Positions 33,280-41,288 of a stretch of 64,000 bases of DNA are shown here, one piece after another. Below the pieces are notes generated by a model. It saw only the letters and a program-made list of their open reading frames with translations. It was not told the origin of the DNA and ran no database searches. Every line of letters begins with the position of its first letter. Position 1 is the first letter of the stretch. This stretch comes from Streptomyces nojiriensis (lineage in GTDB: Bacteria; Actinomycetota; Actinomycetes; Streptomycetales; Streptomycetaceae), in assembly GCF_017639205.1 (NCBI RefSeq), contig NZ_CP071139.1, forward strand, positions 8,803,501-8,867,500, in the 5' to 3' direction. The position numbers and the translations under genes are program-made.

Positions 33280-34238
33280 GTTGGCTGCTCCCCGTGTCGG
33301 CGCCCGTGTACCGGGCGGGTGGGCCCGGTTGCCGTGGCCACCACACCACCATCCTCGCGCATCGGGCCGCCCCCGCGGTCGCCGTAGGTGTGGAAGCCCC
33401 TGCCCGTCTTGCGGCCCAGCCGGCCCGCGTCGACCATCCGGGCCAGCAGCGGCGGCGGGGCGTACAGCGGCTCCCGGTACTCCGCGTACATCGACCGCGC
33501 GATGGCCTGCACCGTGTCCAGGCCGATCAGGTCGGCCAGGGCGAGCGGTCCCAGCGGGTGCGCACAGCCCAGGGTCATGCCGCGGTCGATGTCCTCGGCC
33601 GACGCGGCGCCGTGCTCGGCCATCCGCACGGCGGCCAGCAGGTACGGCACGAGGAGCGCGTTCACGACGAACCCCGCCCGGTCCCGGGCGCGTACGACCT
33701 CCTTGCCGAGCACCTCGGAGGCGAACGCGTGCGCCCGCCGGACGGTCTCGTCGCCGGTGAGCAGGGACGGCACCAGCTCGACCAGCGCGAGTACCGGTAC
33801 CGGGTTGAAGAAGTGCAGGCCGACGACCTGCTCCGGCCGCGATACGGCCGCGGCCAGCCTGATGACGGGGATGGAGGAGGTGTTCGTCGCGAGGACCGCG
33901 TCCCGGCGCTCCACCACCCGGTCGAGCAGGGCGAAGACCTCCAGCTTCGCCCGCTCGTCCTCCGCCACCGCCTCGACGACGAGGTCCCGGTCCGCCAGCC
34001 GCGCCACGTCGGTGGTCACCGCGATCCGGCCGACGGCGGCGTCCCGTTCGGCGGCCGTCAGCTTGCCGGACGCCGCGGCGCGTGCCAGGGAACGGGTGAT
34101 CCGCTCCAGGCCGGCGGCCGCGGCCGTACGGGTCGTCTCCACCACCACGACGTCCCGTCCGGCCCGGGCGCAGACCTCGGCGATACCGGATCCCATCAGT
34201 CCGCAGCCCACGATCCCGACCCGTTCGACATCGGTCAT
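33276..34238 (-). CDS. 3-hydroxyacyl-CoA (3-hydroxybutyryl-CoA) dehydrogenase
   Basis: 320 residues from the ATG at 34238 (MTDVERVGIVGCGLMGSGIAE), with GGAGGGAGGA upstream. A Rossmann glycine motif GCGLMGSGIAE is followed by ATNTSSIPV, the catalytic HFFNPVPVLALVELV histidine, and a C-terminal helical domain (RAGFVVNALLVPYLLAAVRM, DIDRGMTLGCAHPLGPLALADLIGLD). It oxidises 3-hydroxyacyl-CoA with NAD. It follows two acyl-CoA dehydrogenases but no enoyl-CoA hydratase is present in the operon, so that step would come from elsewhere. Confidence 0.9.
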   Translation of the reverse strand: MTDVERVGIVGCGLMGSGIAEVCARAGRDVVVVETTRTAAAAGLERITRSLARAAASGKLTAAERDAAVGRIAVTTDVARLADRDLVVEAVAEDERAKLEVFALLDRVVERRDAVLATNTSSIPVIRLAAAVSRPEQVVGLHFFNPVPVLALVELVPSLLTGDETVRRAHAFASEVLGKEVVRARDRAGFVVNALLVPYLLAAVRMAEHGAASAEDIDRGMTLGCAHPLGPLALADLIGLDTVQAIARSMYAEYREPLYAPPPLLARMVDAGRLGRKTGRGFHTYGDRGGGPMREDGGVVATATGPTRPVHGRRHGEQPT

Positions 34239-34361
34239 CGATCGGTCCTCCCTCCTCTGGTGCCTGTACTGCTCCTGCTGCTCCCGCTGCTCCTGCTGTC
34301 CATGGGACGGGGCGGCCCGGACCACCGGCCCGGGCCGCCTCGCCCCATCAGTTCCCGCCCG

Positions 34362-35534
34362 TCACCGCGCGGACGGCATCCGCAGAACGCCCGTACCGCG
34401 CTTGACCAGTTCACCCGCCACGATCAGGCGCTGGATCTCGGAGGTGCCCTCCCAGATCCGGTCGACGCGCAGCTCGCGGTAGAGCCGCTCGACCGGGTAC
34501 GAGCGGTCGTATCCGCGCCCGCCGAAGATCTGCAGGCACCGGTCGACGACGCGGCCCGACGCCTCGCTCGCCGCCAGCTTGGCGATGGCGGCCTTCGCGT
34601 GCAGCGTCTTGCGGTCGAGGACGCCCTCGTCGACCTCCCAGGCCACCTGATGGGTGTAGGCGCGGTTGACGGCGATGTCGACGGCGCAGTCGGCGAGCAT
34701 CCCCTGGATCAGCTGGAAGTCGGCGATGCGCGAACCGAACTGGCGCCGCTCCACCGCCCAGTCCCGGGCGAGCTCCAGCGCCCGCTCCGCCGCCCCGATC
34801 GTCCGGGCGGCGATCATCAGCCGCTCCTCGGTGAACCACGAGCGCGTGATGTCGTAGCCCTGGCCCACCTCGCCGAGCACCGCGTCGTCGGGGACGAACA
34901 CCTCGGTGAAGGTGAACTCGGGGTGCTCGTAGACGAAGGTGTGCATCCAGCGCGGCACCCGGGTCATCTCGATGCCCGTCGTGTCCTTGTCGACGAGGAA
35001 GAGGGTCGGTGCGCGTTCCTCCCCGGCCGCGGACAGCACGATCATGAAGTCGGCGTGGTCGCCGACGGTCACGAACCACTTCTCGCCGTTCAGCACCCAG
35101 CCGCCGGCGGTCCGCGTCGCCGTGGTCCGCAGGTTCTGCGGGTCGGAGCCGGCCTCGGGCTCGGTCACCGCGTAGCAGTCCCGGCGCTGCCCGCGGATCA
35201 CCGGCACGAGGTAGCGCTCGCGCTGCTCGGGCGTGCAGAAGGACAGGGCGTTGGCCGGACGCCACACCATGTCCCACAGGGCTCCGGTGAGCCGGCCGAG
35301 CTCCGCCTGGACCGTGACCTGCTCCAGGATGGTGAGGCCCGCGCCGCCCCACTCCTCGGGCATGTTGACGGCCTGCAGCCCGCTGTCGAGGACGGCGTCG
35401 CGGATCTCGGTGTGGGCCTGCGGCGGCAGCCCGTTGTTCTCCTCGCAGTCGAGCTCGTACTTCGCGATGAAGTCGGTGAGCGCGCGCGCCGCGCTCCGGA
35501 GCTCTTCCTGACGGGCGGTGAGGCGGAAGTCCAT
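34362..35534 (-). CDS. Acyl-CoA dehydrogenase (copy 1)
   Basis: 390 residues from the ATG at 35534. All three ACAD parts are present: the N-terminal helical domain, the middle beta domain (CYAVTEPEAGSDPQ, NGEKWFVTVGDHADF, FTFTEVFVPDDAVLGEVGQGYD) and the C-terminal domain (RLMIAARTIGAAERALELARDWAVERRQFGSRIADFQLIQGMLADCAVDI, FGGRGYDRSYPVERLYRELRVDRIWEGTSEIQRL). The usual catalytic glutamate position near EGTSEIQR is present. It is closely related to copy 2 and the two share very similar DNA tracts. FAD enzyme of a fatty or amino-acid-derived acyl-CoA. The electron acceptor (ETF) is not in the window. Confidence 0.92.
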   Translation of the reverse strand: MDFRLTARQEELRSAARALTDFIAKYELDCEENNGLPPQAHTEIRDAVLDSGLQAVNMPEEWGGAGLTILEQVTVQAELGRLTGALWDMVWRPANALSFCTPEQRERYLVPVIRGQRRDCYAVTEPEAGSDPQNLRTTATRTAGGWVLNGEKWFVTVGDHADFMIVLSAAGEERAPTLFLVDKDTTGIEMTRVPRWMHTFVYEHPEFTFTEVFVPDDAVLGEVGQGYDITRSWFTEERLMIAARTIGAAERALELARDWAVERRQFGSRIADFQLIQGMLADCAVDIAVNRAYTHQVAWEVDEGVLDRKTLHAKAAIAKLAASEASGRVVDRCLQIFGGRGYDRSYPVERLYRELRVDRIWEGTSEIQRLIVAGELVKRGTGVLRMPSAR

Positions 35535-35572
35535 GTCTGGTTGTCCTCTGGGTCGTGGTGGGGGAGCGGTCG

Positions 35573-36781
35573 TCAGGAGGCGGGAAGCGCGGCGGGACGA
35601 GCGGGGGGAGTGGCGACGGGAAGGGCGAGGGCCCGGGTGCCGCGCTTGATCAGCTCGTTGGCGATGATCAGGCGCTGGATCTCGGAGGTGCCCTCCCAGA
35701 TCCGGTCGACCCGCAGTTCGCGGTACATGCGCTCGACCGGGTACGTACGGTCGTAACCGCGCCCGCCGAAGATCTGCACGCACCGGTCGATGACCCGCCC
35801 CGCCGCCTCGCTCGCCGCGAGCTTCGCCGTCGAGGCCTTCGCGTGCAGTGTCTTGCGGTCGGTCTCCGGCCGGTCCGCCTCCCAGGCCACCTGATGGGTG
35901 TAGGCGCGGTTGACGGCGATGTCGACGGCGCAGTCGGCGAGCATCCCCTGGATCAGCTGGAAGTCGGCGATGGGCGAGCCGAACTGGCGCCGCTCCACCG
36001 CCCAGTCCCGGGCGAGCTCCAGCGCCCGCTCGGCGGCGCCGACGGTCCGGGCCGCGATCATCAGCCGCTCGTCGGTGAACCACTCCTTGGTCAGCTCGTA
36101 GCCGTTGCCGACGCCGCCCAGCACGTCCTCGTCGGGTACGAACACGTCGGTGAAGGTGAACTCGGGGTGCCCGTTCACCGCGGAGTGCATGAAACGGGGG
36201 ACCCGGGTCATCTCGACCCCGGGCGCCTGCTTGTCCACGAAGAACAGGGTCGCCGCCCGCTCGGGCCCCGCATCCGCCTGCACCAGCAGGAAGTCCGCGA
36301 TGTCCCCGCAGGTCACGAACCACTTCTCGCCGTTCAGCAGCCAGCCGCCGTCGGTACGGGTCGCGGTGCTCGTGCCCGAGCCGGGATCCGAGCCCGCACC
36401 CGGCTCGGTCACCGCGAACGCGTCGAACCGCTCGCCCCGGATGACGGGCAGCAGGTACTTCTCCCGCTGCGCCTGCGTCCCGTACGCGAGGACGTTCGCG
36501 GGCCGCCAGGGGATGTCCCACAGGCAGTTGGTCACCTTTCCGAACTCCTCCTCGACGATGACCTGGTCCAGCAGGGACAGCCCGGCGCCGCCCCACTCGG
36601 CGGGCATGTTGATCGCGTAGACACCGGCGTCGACCGCGGCGCGGGTCAGCTCGCGGACCGTGTCGGCGGGCAGCGGGCCGCCGGCCTCCTCGGACCGGTC
36701 CTCGTAGGTCATCAGCAGCCGCGCGTAGGCGGCGGCGCGGGCCTTGAGGTCGGCCTGCTCGGGCGTGTAGCGGAAGTCCAT
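35573..36781 (-). CDS. Acyl-CoA dehydrogenase (copy 2)
   Basis: 402 residues, ATG at 36781. Same domain order as copy 1 (AFAVTEPGAGSDPG, NGEKWFVTCGDIADF, RLMIAARTVGAAERALELARDWAVERRQFG, FGGRGYDRTYPVERMYRELRVDRIWEGTSEIQRL). The two may form a hetero-oligomer or act on different acyl chains. It lies 38 bp upstream of copy 1 in the same operon. Confidence 0.92.
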   Translation of the reverse strand: MDFRYTPEQADLKARAAAYARLLMTYEDRSEEAGGPLPADTVRELTRAAVDAGVYAINMPAEWGGAGLSLLDQVIVEEEFGKVTNCLWDIPWRPANVLAYGTQAQREKYLLPVIRGERFDAFAVTEPGAGSDPGSGTSTATRTDGGWLLNGEKWFVTCGDIADFLLVQADAGPERAATLFFVDKQAPGVEMTRVPRFMHSAVNGHPEFTFTDVFVPDEDVLGGVGNGYELTKEWFTDERLMIAARTVGAAERALELARDWAVERRQFGSPIADFQLIQGMLADCAVDIAVNRAYTHQVAWEADRPETDRKTLHAKASTAKLAASEAAGRVIDRCVQIFGGRGYDRTYPVERMYRELRVDRIWEGTSEIQRLIIANELIKRGTRALALPVATPPARPAALPAS

Positions 36782-36830
36782 GGGGCGTCAGTCCTCCAGA
36801 GCACAGGGGGTGGGGGTGGGGGTGGAGCGG

Positions 36831-38906
36831 TCAGCGCAGGACGGCCCGCGCGTCCAGGGCGAGCGCGCCGTCCGGGCGCACCAGCAGGGGGTTGACCTCC
36901 AGCTCGGCGATCTCCGGGTGCGCCGCGGCGACGGCGGTGATGCGCTCGATGACGGCCGCCGCCGCGGCCACGTCGACGGCCGGCCGGCCGCGTACGCCGT
37001 CCAGGAGCGCCGCGCTGCGCAGACCGCGCAGCAGGGCCTCGGCCCGCCGGGCCGGTACGGGAGCGAGCGCGAAGGCGACGTCGCGGAGCGACTCGGTGAG
37101 CACGCCGCCGAGCCCGACCAGGGCGACCGGCCCGAACCGCGGGTCCTGGTTCACGCCCACGATCAGCTCGATGCCGTCCGTGAGGTCGGCCATCGCCTCG
37201 ACCGAGTAGGCGGGCGCGCCGAGCCGGGCGTGCATCTCCCGGTACGCGGCGAGCAGCGCTTGCCGGTCGGCCAGGCGCAGCACCACACCGCCGGCGTCGG
37301 ACTTGTGCAGGACGTGCAGGGCCTTGAGCACGTACGGGCCGTCGAACTCCGCGGCCGCGGCGAGCAGTCCGGCCTCGTCCGTGATCTCGCGCGCCGCCGG
37401 GAACGGCACGCCGGCGGCGTCGAGCAGCGCCCGTACCCCGTGGTAGCCCGGGTCCGCGAGCGGTGCGGCGGCGGGCGGCAGCGGGGGCACGCCGGGGCCG
37501 TCGGCGTCCGCCGCCCCCCGTCCGGTCATCGCCGCCAGCGCGCGGGCGGCGTCCTCGGTGGCGGCGAACACCGGCACCCCGGCCTCGGCCAGCACCCGGC
37601 AGCTCGGCGACCTCGGGTACATCGACTGCACGACCAGCGGCTTCGGCGCGGCGGCGAGGTGCGCGACGATCTCCTTGGCGGCCCGGGCCTCGCCCTCCGC
37701 CAGTACGGAGCCGCCCGCCGGGCCGCCGCCCAGACCGCCCTCGGAGGCGGCGTACCCGCCGAAGTACCCGGTCATCAGCACGGCGTCGACCTCGTCTGCG
37801 GCGAGCAGCGCCCCGACCGTGTCCGCGTAGGAGAGGGGCCGCTGTTCACCCATCCCCGCCAGGTCGACGGGGTTGCCGACCGAGGACTGCTCCCACAGGA
37901 CCGTCCGCAGCCCGTCCTGCGTCGGCCCGCCGAGTTCGGGTACGGCGAGCCCGGCGTCCTCGGCCGCGTCGGCGGCGACCGCGCCGTGGCCGCCGCCGTC
38001 GGTGAAGACGGCGGTACGCCGGCCGCGCGTCCGCACCCCGGCGGCCAGCGCGGCGAGCACGACCGTCATCTCCCGCGGCGTGCGGACGAGTGCGACGCCC
38101 GCGTCGCGGCAGGCGGCGGCCACCACGTCGGCCGAGGTGGTGAGGGCCCCGGTGTGCGACTGGGCACTGCGTGCGGAGGCGGAGCCCCGGCCTGCCGTGA
38201 GCAGCACCACCGGCTTGCCCGCGGCGGCGGCGGCCGCCGCGAAGGCCCGGCCGTCGCCGAAGTCCTCCGCGTACACGGCGATCGCCGAGGTGGCCTCGTG
38301 GCGGGCGCAGTCCTCGACGAGGTCGACGAGGGTGACGTCGGCCTGGTTGCCGAGGGAGACGAAGCGGGAGAAGCCCAGGCCGTGCGGCTCACCGCGGAGC
38401 TGGAGTTCGAGGGCGAGGTTGCCGCTCTGGCTGAGCAGGGCGACGCCGCCGGGGGCGAAACGGTCCGAGGCGAGGTACAGCTCGGTGGTGTTGTCGGCGA
38501 TGCCCAGGCAGTTGGGGCCGACGAGGACGGCTCCGGCGGCCCGTACCCGGGCGGCGACCGACCGCTGCCGGGCCAGGCCCGCGGGGCCGGCCTCGGCGAA
38601 GCCCGCCGTGATGGCGACGATCGCCTTCGCCCCGCAGGCCAGGGCCTCGTCGACGGCGGCCTCGAAGCCGGCGCCGGGTACGGAGACCACCACCAGGTCG
38701 ACCGGTTCGCCGACGGCGGTCAGGGAGGTGGCGGCGGTGCGGCCGAGTACGGTGCCGCCGCGCCGGTTGACCAGGTGCACGGGGCGCCGGTCGGGGGCCC
38801 GCAGGGCCTGGGCGGCCACCGCGTGGCCGTACTTCGCGGGATCGTCGCTGGCGCCGACGACGGCGACCGATCGGGGGTCGAAGAGGGCGGTCAGGTCGCG
38901 TCCCAT
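36831..38906 (-). CDS. ADP-forming acyl-CoA synthetase (acetate-CoA ligase family)
   Basis: 691 residues from the ATG at 38906, with GGAGGG upstream, overlapping the region of the ferredoxin stop. Order: CoA-binding domain (FDPRSVAVVGASDDPAKYG), ligase-CoA parts (VGPNCLGIADN, ALLSQSGNLALELQL, SHTGAL) and a C-terminal ATP-grasp domain (GVPFPAAREITDEAGLLAAAAEFDGPYVLKALHVLHKSDAGGVVL, GVNQDPRFGPVALVGLGGVLTE, LEVNPLLVRPDG). The phospho-histidine is SHTG. It forms acyl-CoA from an acid with ATP, giving ADP. It is a natural first step for the acyl-CoA dehydrogenases downstream. Confidence 0.88.
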   Translation of the reverse strand: MGRDLTALFDPRSVAVVGASDDPAKYGHAVAAQALRAPDRRPVHLVNRRGGTVLGRTAATSLTAVGEPVDLVVVSVPGAGFEAAVDEALACGAKAIVAITAGFAEAGPAGLARQRSVAARVRAAGAVLVGPNCLGIADNTTELYLASDRFAPGGVALLSQSGNLALELQLRGEPHGLGFSRFVSLGNQADVTLVDLVEDCARHEATSAIAVYAEDFGDGRAFAAAAAAAGKPVVLLTAGRGSASARSAQSHTGALTTSADVVAAACRDAGVALVRTPREMTVVLAALAAGVRTRGRRTAVFTDGGGHGAVAADAAEDAGLAVPELGGPTQDGLRTVLWEQSSVGNPVDLAGMGEQRPLSYADTVGALLAADEVDAVLMTGYFGGYAASEGGLGGGPAGGSVLAEGEARAAKEIVAHLAAAPKPLVVQSMYPRSPSCRVLAEAGVPVFAATEDAARALAAMTGRGAADADGPGVPPLPPAAAPLADPGYHGVRALLDAAGVPFPAAREITDEAGLLAAAAEFDGPYVLKALHVLHKSDAGGVVLRLADRQALLAAYREMHARLGAPAYSVEAMADLTDGIELIVGVNQDPRFGPVALVGLGGVLTESLRDVAFALAPVPARRAEALLRGLRSAALLDGVRGRPAVDVAAAAAVIERITAVAAAHPEIAELEVNPLLVRPDGALALDARAVLR

Positions 38907-38907
38907 G

Positions 38908-39099
38908 TCATCCCTCCACACGGAGCGCGGAGTTGGGGCAGCTTTCGACGCAGGCGCGGGCGGCGTCCTCGGTACCGGCCGGGACCAGGACGGCGATGAC
39001 GTTCGCGTAGCCCCATTCGTCGAGCTCGACCAGTTCGGGAGCGGGTTCCTGGCACAGGCCGTAGCCCTGGCAGCGGGTGGAGTCCAGAAGGAGTTTCAC
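38908..39099 (-). CDS. [3Fe-4S]-type ferredoxin
   Basis: 63 residues from the GTG at 39099, which overlaps the stop of the NuoF-like gene (GTGA). Cysteine pattern CQGYGLC ... CVESCP, where the middle cysteine of a 4Fe-4S motif is replaced (Tyr position), as in P450- and oxygenase-linked ferredoxins. It is a small electron carrier. It could serve the Rieske oxygenase of the divergent operon or an ACAD-linked step. Confidence 0.85.
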   Translation of the reverse strand: MKLLLDSTRCQGYGLCQEPAPELVELDEWGYANVIAVLVPAGTEDAARACVESCPNSALRVEG

Positions 39100-40424
39100 G
39101 GCGTTCCTTTCAGCGCGGGCAGAGGGGCGTCGAAGCTGGCGGTGACCGGTGCGTCGAACGGGGCGGCGAACGGAGCGGAGACCGCCGGCACGGCCACGGT
39201 GAGACGGCGGTGGCCGTCCTCGGGCGTCGCGTCCGCGCACACCGGGCACGGCGCGGCGAGATGGGAGCGGACGAGCCCGGGGAAGGCGCGGAGCAGGCTG
39301 CCCGCGATCCCCGCCGCGGCGTCGAGGAGTCCGCAGGCGCCGCGCCCGGCCAGGCCCCGCGACCAGCGGAGCAGGCTGTCCGCGGTGTCCGGGCGGGCGG
39401 TTCCGGCGGCGAGGCCGGACAGAGCCTTGCCGACGGCGGCGGTGCCGGACACGCAGACCCCGCACTGCCGGGCGCTCTCGGCCGCGAGGTGGGCGGCCGC
39501 GTCGGCGGCGGTGGTCACGGGGCAGCCGCCGGGCGCGAGGAAGCGGATGGCTCCGCACCCCAGGGCGGTGCCGGCGGCGGTGAGCGCGCCGGGTTCCAGG
39601 GGGAGGTCCAGGGCGCGGGCTTCGACGAGTCCGCCGAACAGCCCGCCCATCAGGGCTCCGGCCGCGTCCGGCATCCCGTACCGCGCGGCCAGCGTGCGCA
39701 GCGGGATTCCGTAGGGGACCTCGGTGAGCACCGGTGCGGCCGGGCCGCCGCCGGACAGGGTCACCAGGGTGCCGCGGGCGATGGCGCGCCGCATAACGGG
39801 CCGGGTGGCGGTGAGGGCGATCCGGGCGAGCGTCTCGACGTTGGACACCAGGGTCGGCGCACCGCCCACTCCCCGCTCGAAGGGGCGCGGCGGCTTGGCG
39901 GTGGGCAGCGCCGGGCCACCGTCGATCCGGCGGACCACGGCCGTCTCCTCGCCGGCGACGTAGGCGTGGCCGGTCTCGACGACCTCGACGGGCAGCGGCG
40001 GCGGGTGTTCGGCCAGGGCCCGGCGTACGCTCTCGCCCGCCGCCGGGTCCGAGAGGTACACGAAGCCGCGTACGGCGCCGGTGACCGCGGCGGCGCGGGC
40101 GAGGCCGTCGAGGACCAGGTGCGGCCGGGCCCGCAGCAGCCAGCGGTCCTTGGCCGAGCCCGGTTCCCCCTCCTCGCCGTTCGCCACCACGACGGGGGAG
40201 CCGCCGCGGCCGCGTACGGAGCGCAGTTTGACCGCGGCCGGGAATCCCGCGCCGCCGCGACCCAGCAGCCCGGAGGCGTCGAGGTGGGCGAGGAGTTCCT
40301 CCGGGCCCGTGGCCGCGTCGTAGCCGCCGGTGGCGCGGTAGGCGTCGGCGCTCTCGGCGGCCTGCGGCGCCGCCCCGAGGACGGTGCCCGCCGCCTGCGC
40401 CGTCGGGAGTCGGATCGTGGTCAT
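39096..40424 (-). CDS. NuoF/SLBB-type NADH-dependent flavoprotein with iron-sulfur site
   Basis: 442 residues. The ATG at 40424 overlaps the stop of the upstream small gene (ATGA). FMN/NADH regions: GLLGRGGAGFPAAVKL and ANGEEGEPGSAKDR, then GHAYVAGEETAVVRRIDG and GGAPTLVSNVETLARI. An SLBB-like part follows, and the cluster region has QCGVC with a later GACG. In complex I NuoF the cluster ligands are CxxCxxC plus C; here the third cysteine is glycine, a form common in Streptomyces NuoF-like proteins. It probably oxidises NADH and reduces the ferredoxin encoded next. Confidence 0.82.
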   Translation of the reverse strand: MTTIRLPTAQAAGTVLGAAPQAAESADAYRATGGYDAATGPEELLAHLDASGLLGRGGAGFPAAVKLRSVRGRGGSPVVVANGEEGEPGSAKDRWLLRARPHLVLDGLARAAAVTGAVRGFVYLSDPAAGESVRRALAEHPPPLPVEVVETGHAYVAGEETAVVRRIDGGPALPTAKPPRPFERGVGGAPTLVSNVETLARIALTATRPVMRRAIARGTLVTLSGGGPAAPVLTEVPYGIPLRTLAARYGMPDAAGALMGGLFGGLVEARALDLPLEPGALTAAGTALGCGAIRFLAPGGCPVTTAADAAAHLAAESARQCGVCVSGTAAVGKALSGLAAGTARPDTADSLLRWSRGLAGRGACGLLDAAAGIAGSLLRAFPGLVRSHLAAPCPVCADATPEDGHRRLTVAVPAVSAPFAAPFDAPVTASFDAPLPALKGTP

Positions 40425-40837
40425 CGGTCGGCTCCTGTCGTGGTGGGGATGCGCAGGGTCCGTACGGCGCGCTCCAGCGCGGTGCGGTCCTGGGCGGTGC
40501 GGCCGTAACCCGGTCCGGGGAGGCCGATGAGCATGCGGTGGTGTTCGAGGACGACCTCGCCGGCGAGCAGGGCGGCGGCCCGGTCGCCGGCCCGGGATCC
40601 GGCGGCCACGCCGGTCACCAGGTCGGTGACCTCGGCGAGGTAGCGGAGCCAGCTGTGCCGGCCGCCGCGCAGGATCAGGCGCTCCACGCGGCGGCGCTCC
40701 TCGGCCGCCAGGTCGTCGGGCGGTGGCCCCGCGGACGCACCGCGTGACGAGGCGCGCAGGGCGGCGACCGCCGTGGGGAGTTCTCGCTCCGGTTCGGGGG
40801 TGAGCCCGAGCCAGTCCAGACGCCGACGACCGCTCAT
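40421..40837 (-). CDS. Small hypothetical protein, first gene of the acyl-CoA operon
   Basis: 138 residues, mostly helical, Arg/Ala-rich (AAEERRRVERLILRGG, LAGEVVLEHHRMLIGL), no membrane segment. The end overlaps the NuoF-like start, which argues for translation coupling and a role with that protein. Family unrecognised. Confidence 0.6.
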   Translation of the reverse strand: MSGRRRLDWLGLTPEPERELPTAVAALRASSRGASAGPPPDDLAAEERRRVERLILRGGRHSWLRYLAEVTDLVTGVAAGSRAGDRAAALLAGEVVLEHHRMLIGLPGPGYGRTAQDRTALERAVRTLRIPTTTGADR

Positions 40838-41026
40838 GCGTGCCTCCGGGAGGTGGGATACCGCCGCCGGCCCGGCGCCCGGCGGGAGCCGTGGGCTGGC
40901 GGGGGATCGGAGGGGATCGGGGGTGCGGGCCCGGACTGGCCGGGCGCGGGCCGCACGGCTGCGTCCGCCCTGGTGAGCAGGGCGAATGCGGAGCAGGGCC
41001 GGTGCGGCGACAGGAAAGCACGTTTA

Positions 41027-41042
41027 CTGACCGATCGGTCAG
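41027..41042. promoter_or_regulatory. TetR-type operator 1
   Basis: CTGACCGATCGGTCAG, a perfect 16-bp palindrome between the divergent operons. Candidate binding site for the TetR protein encoded at 32668-33279. Confidence 0.7.
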
Positions 41043-41058
41043 GCAAGAATTACGCTAG

Positions 41059-41074
41059 CTGACCGATCGGTCAG
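41059..41074. promoter_or_regulatory. TetR-type operator 2
   Basis: Second copy of the same 16-bp palindrome, centred 32 bp (about three helical turns) from operator 1, so two dimers could bind on the same face. Confidence 0.7.
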
Positions 41075-41288
41075 TGAACAAGTCTTGACCCGGTGGAAAT
41101 GAGCCAGCAATCTGGCTGTCCAATCGGTCAGCCTGGTTCCGGCTTCTCCGCCCCGACCGCCTGTCCGCCGCTGGATCGCCTTGCCCCGCCTTGCTTCGCC
41201 CTGCCCGGCTTTGCCTCGTTCCGCTTCGTTCCGCCTCGTCATCGAACGCCGACACCGATCGCCGCACACCGGCACGGAGGAGTCACCG

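Larger units (their letters stand above)
40838..41288. promoter_or_regulatory. Divergent regulatory region between the two large operons
   Basis: 451 bp without a gene. The middle holds two perfect TetR-type palindromes (41027-41042, 41059-41074) and a third imperfect half-site (AATCGGTCAG near 41122-41131). TTGACC (41085-41090) could be a -35 for the rightward operon, with a weak CAATCT about 17 bp on. The right part (41155-41265) is a CT-rich leader before GGAGGAG and the ATG at 41289. Confidence 0.6.

Noticed and set aside
38908..39558. Minus-strand frame extending the ferredoxin to 216 residues
   Set aside because: The extra part is antisense-free but lies over the NuoF-like gene in another frame; the GTG at 39099 overlaps the upstream stop.
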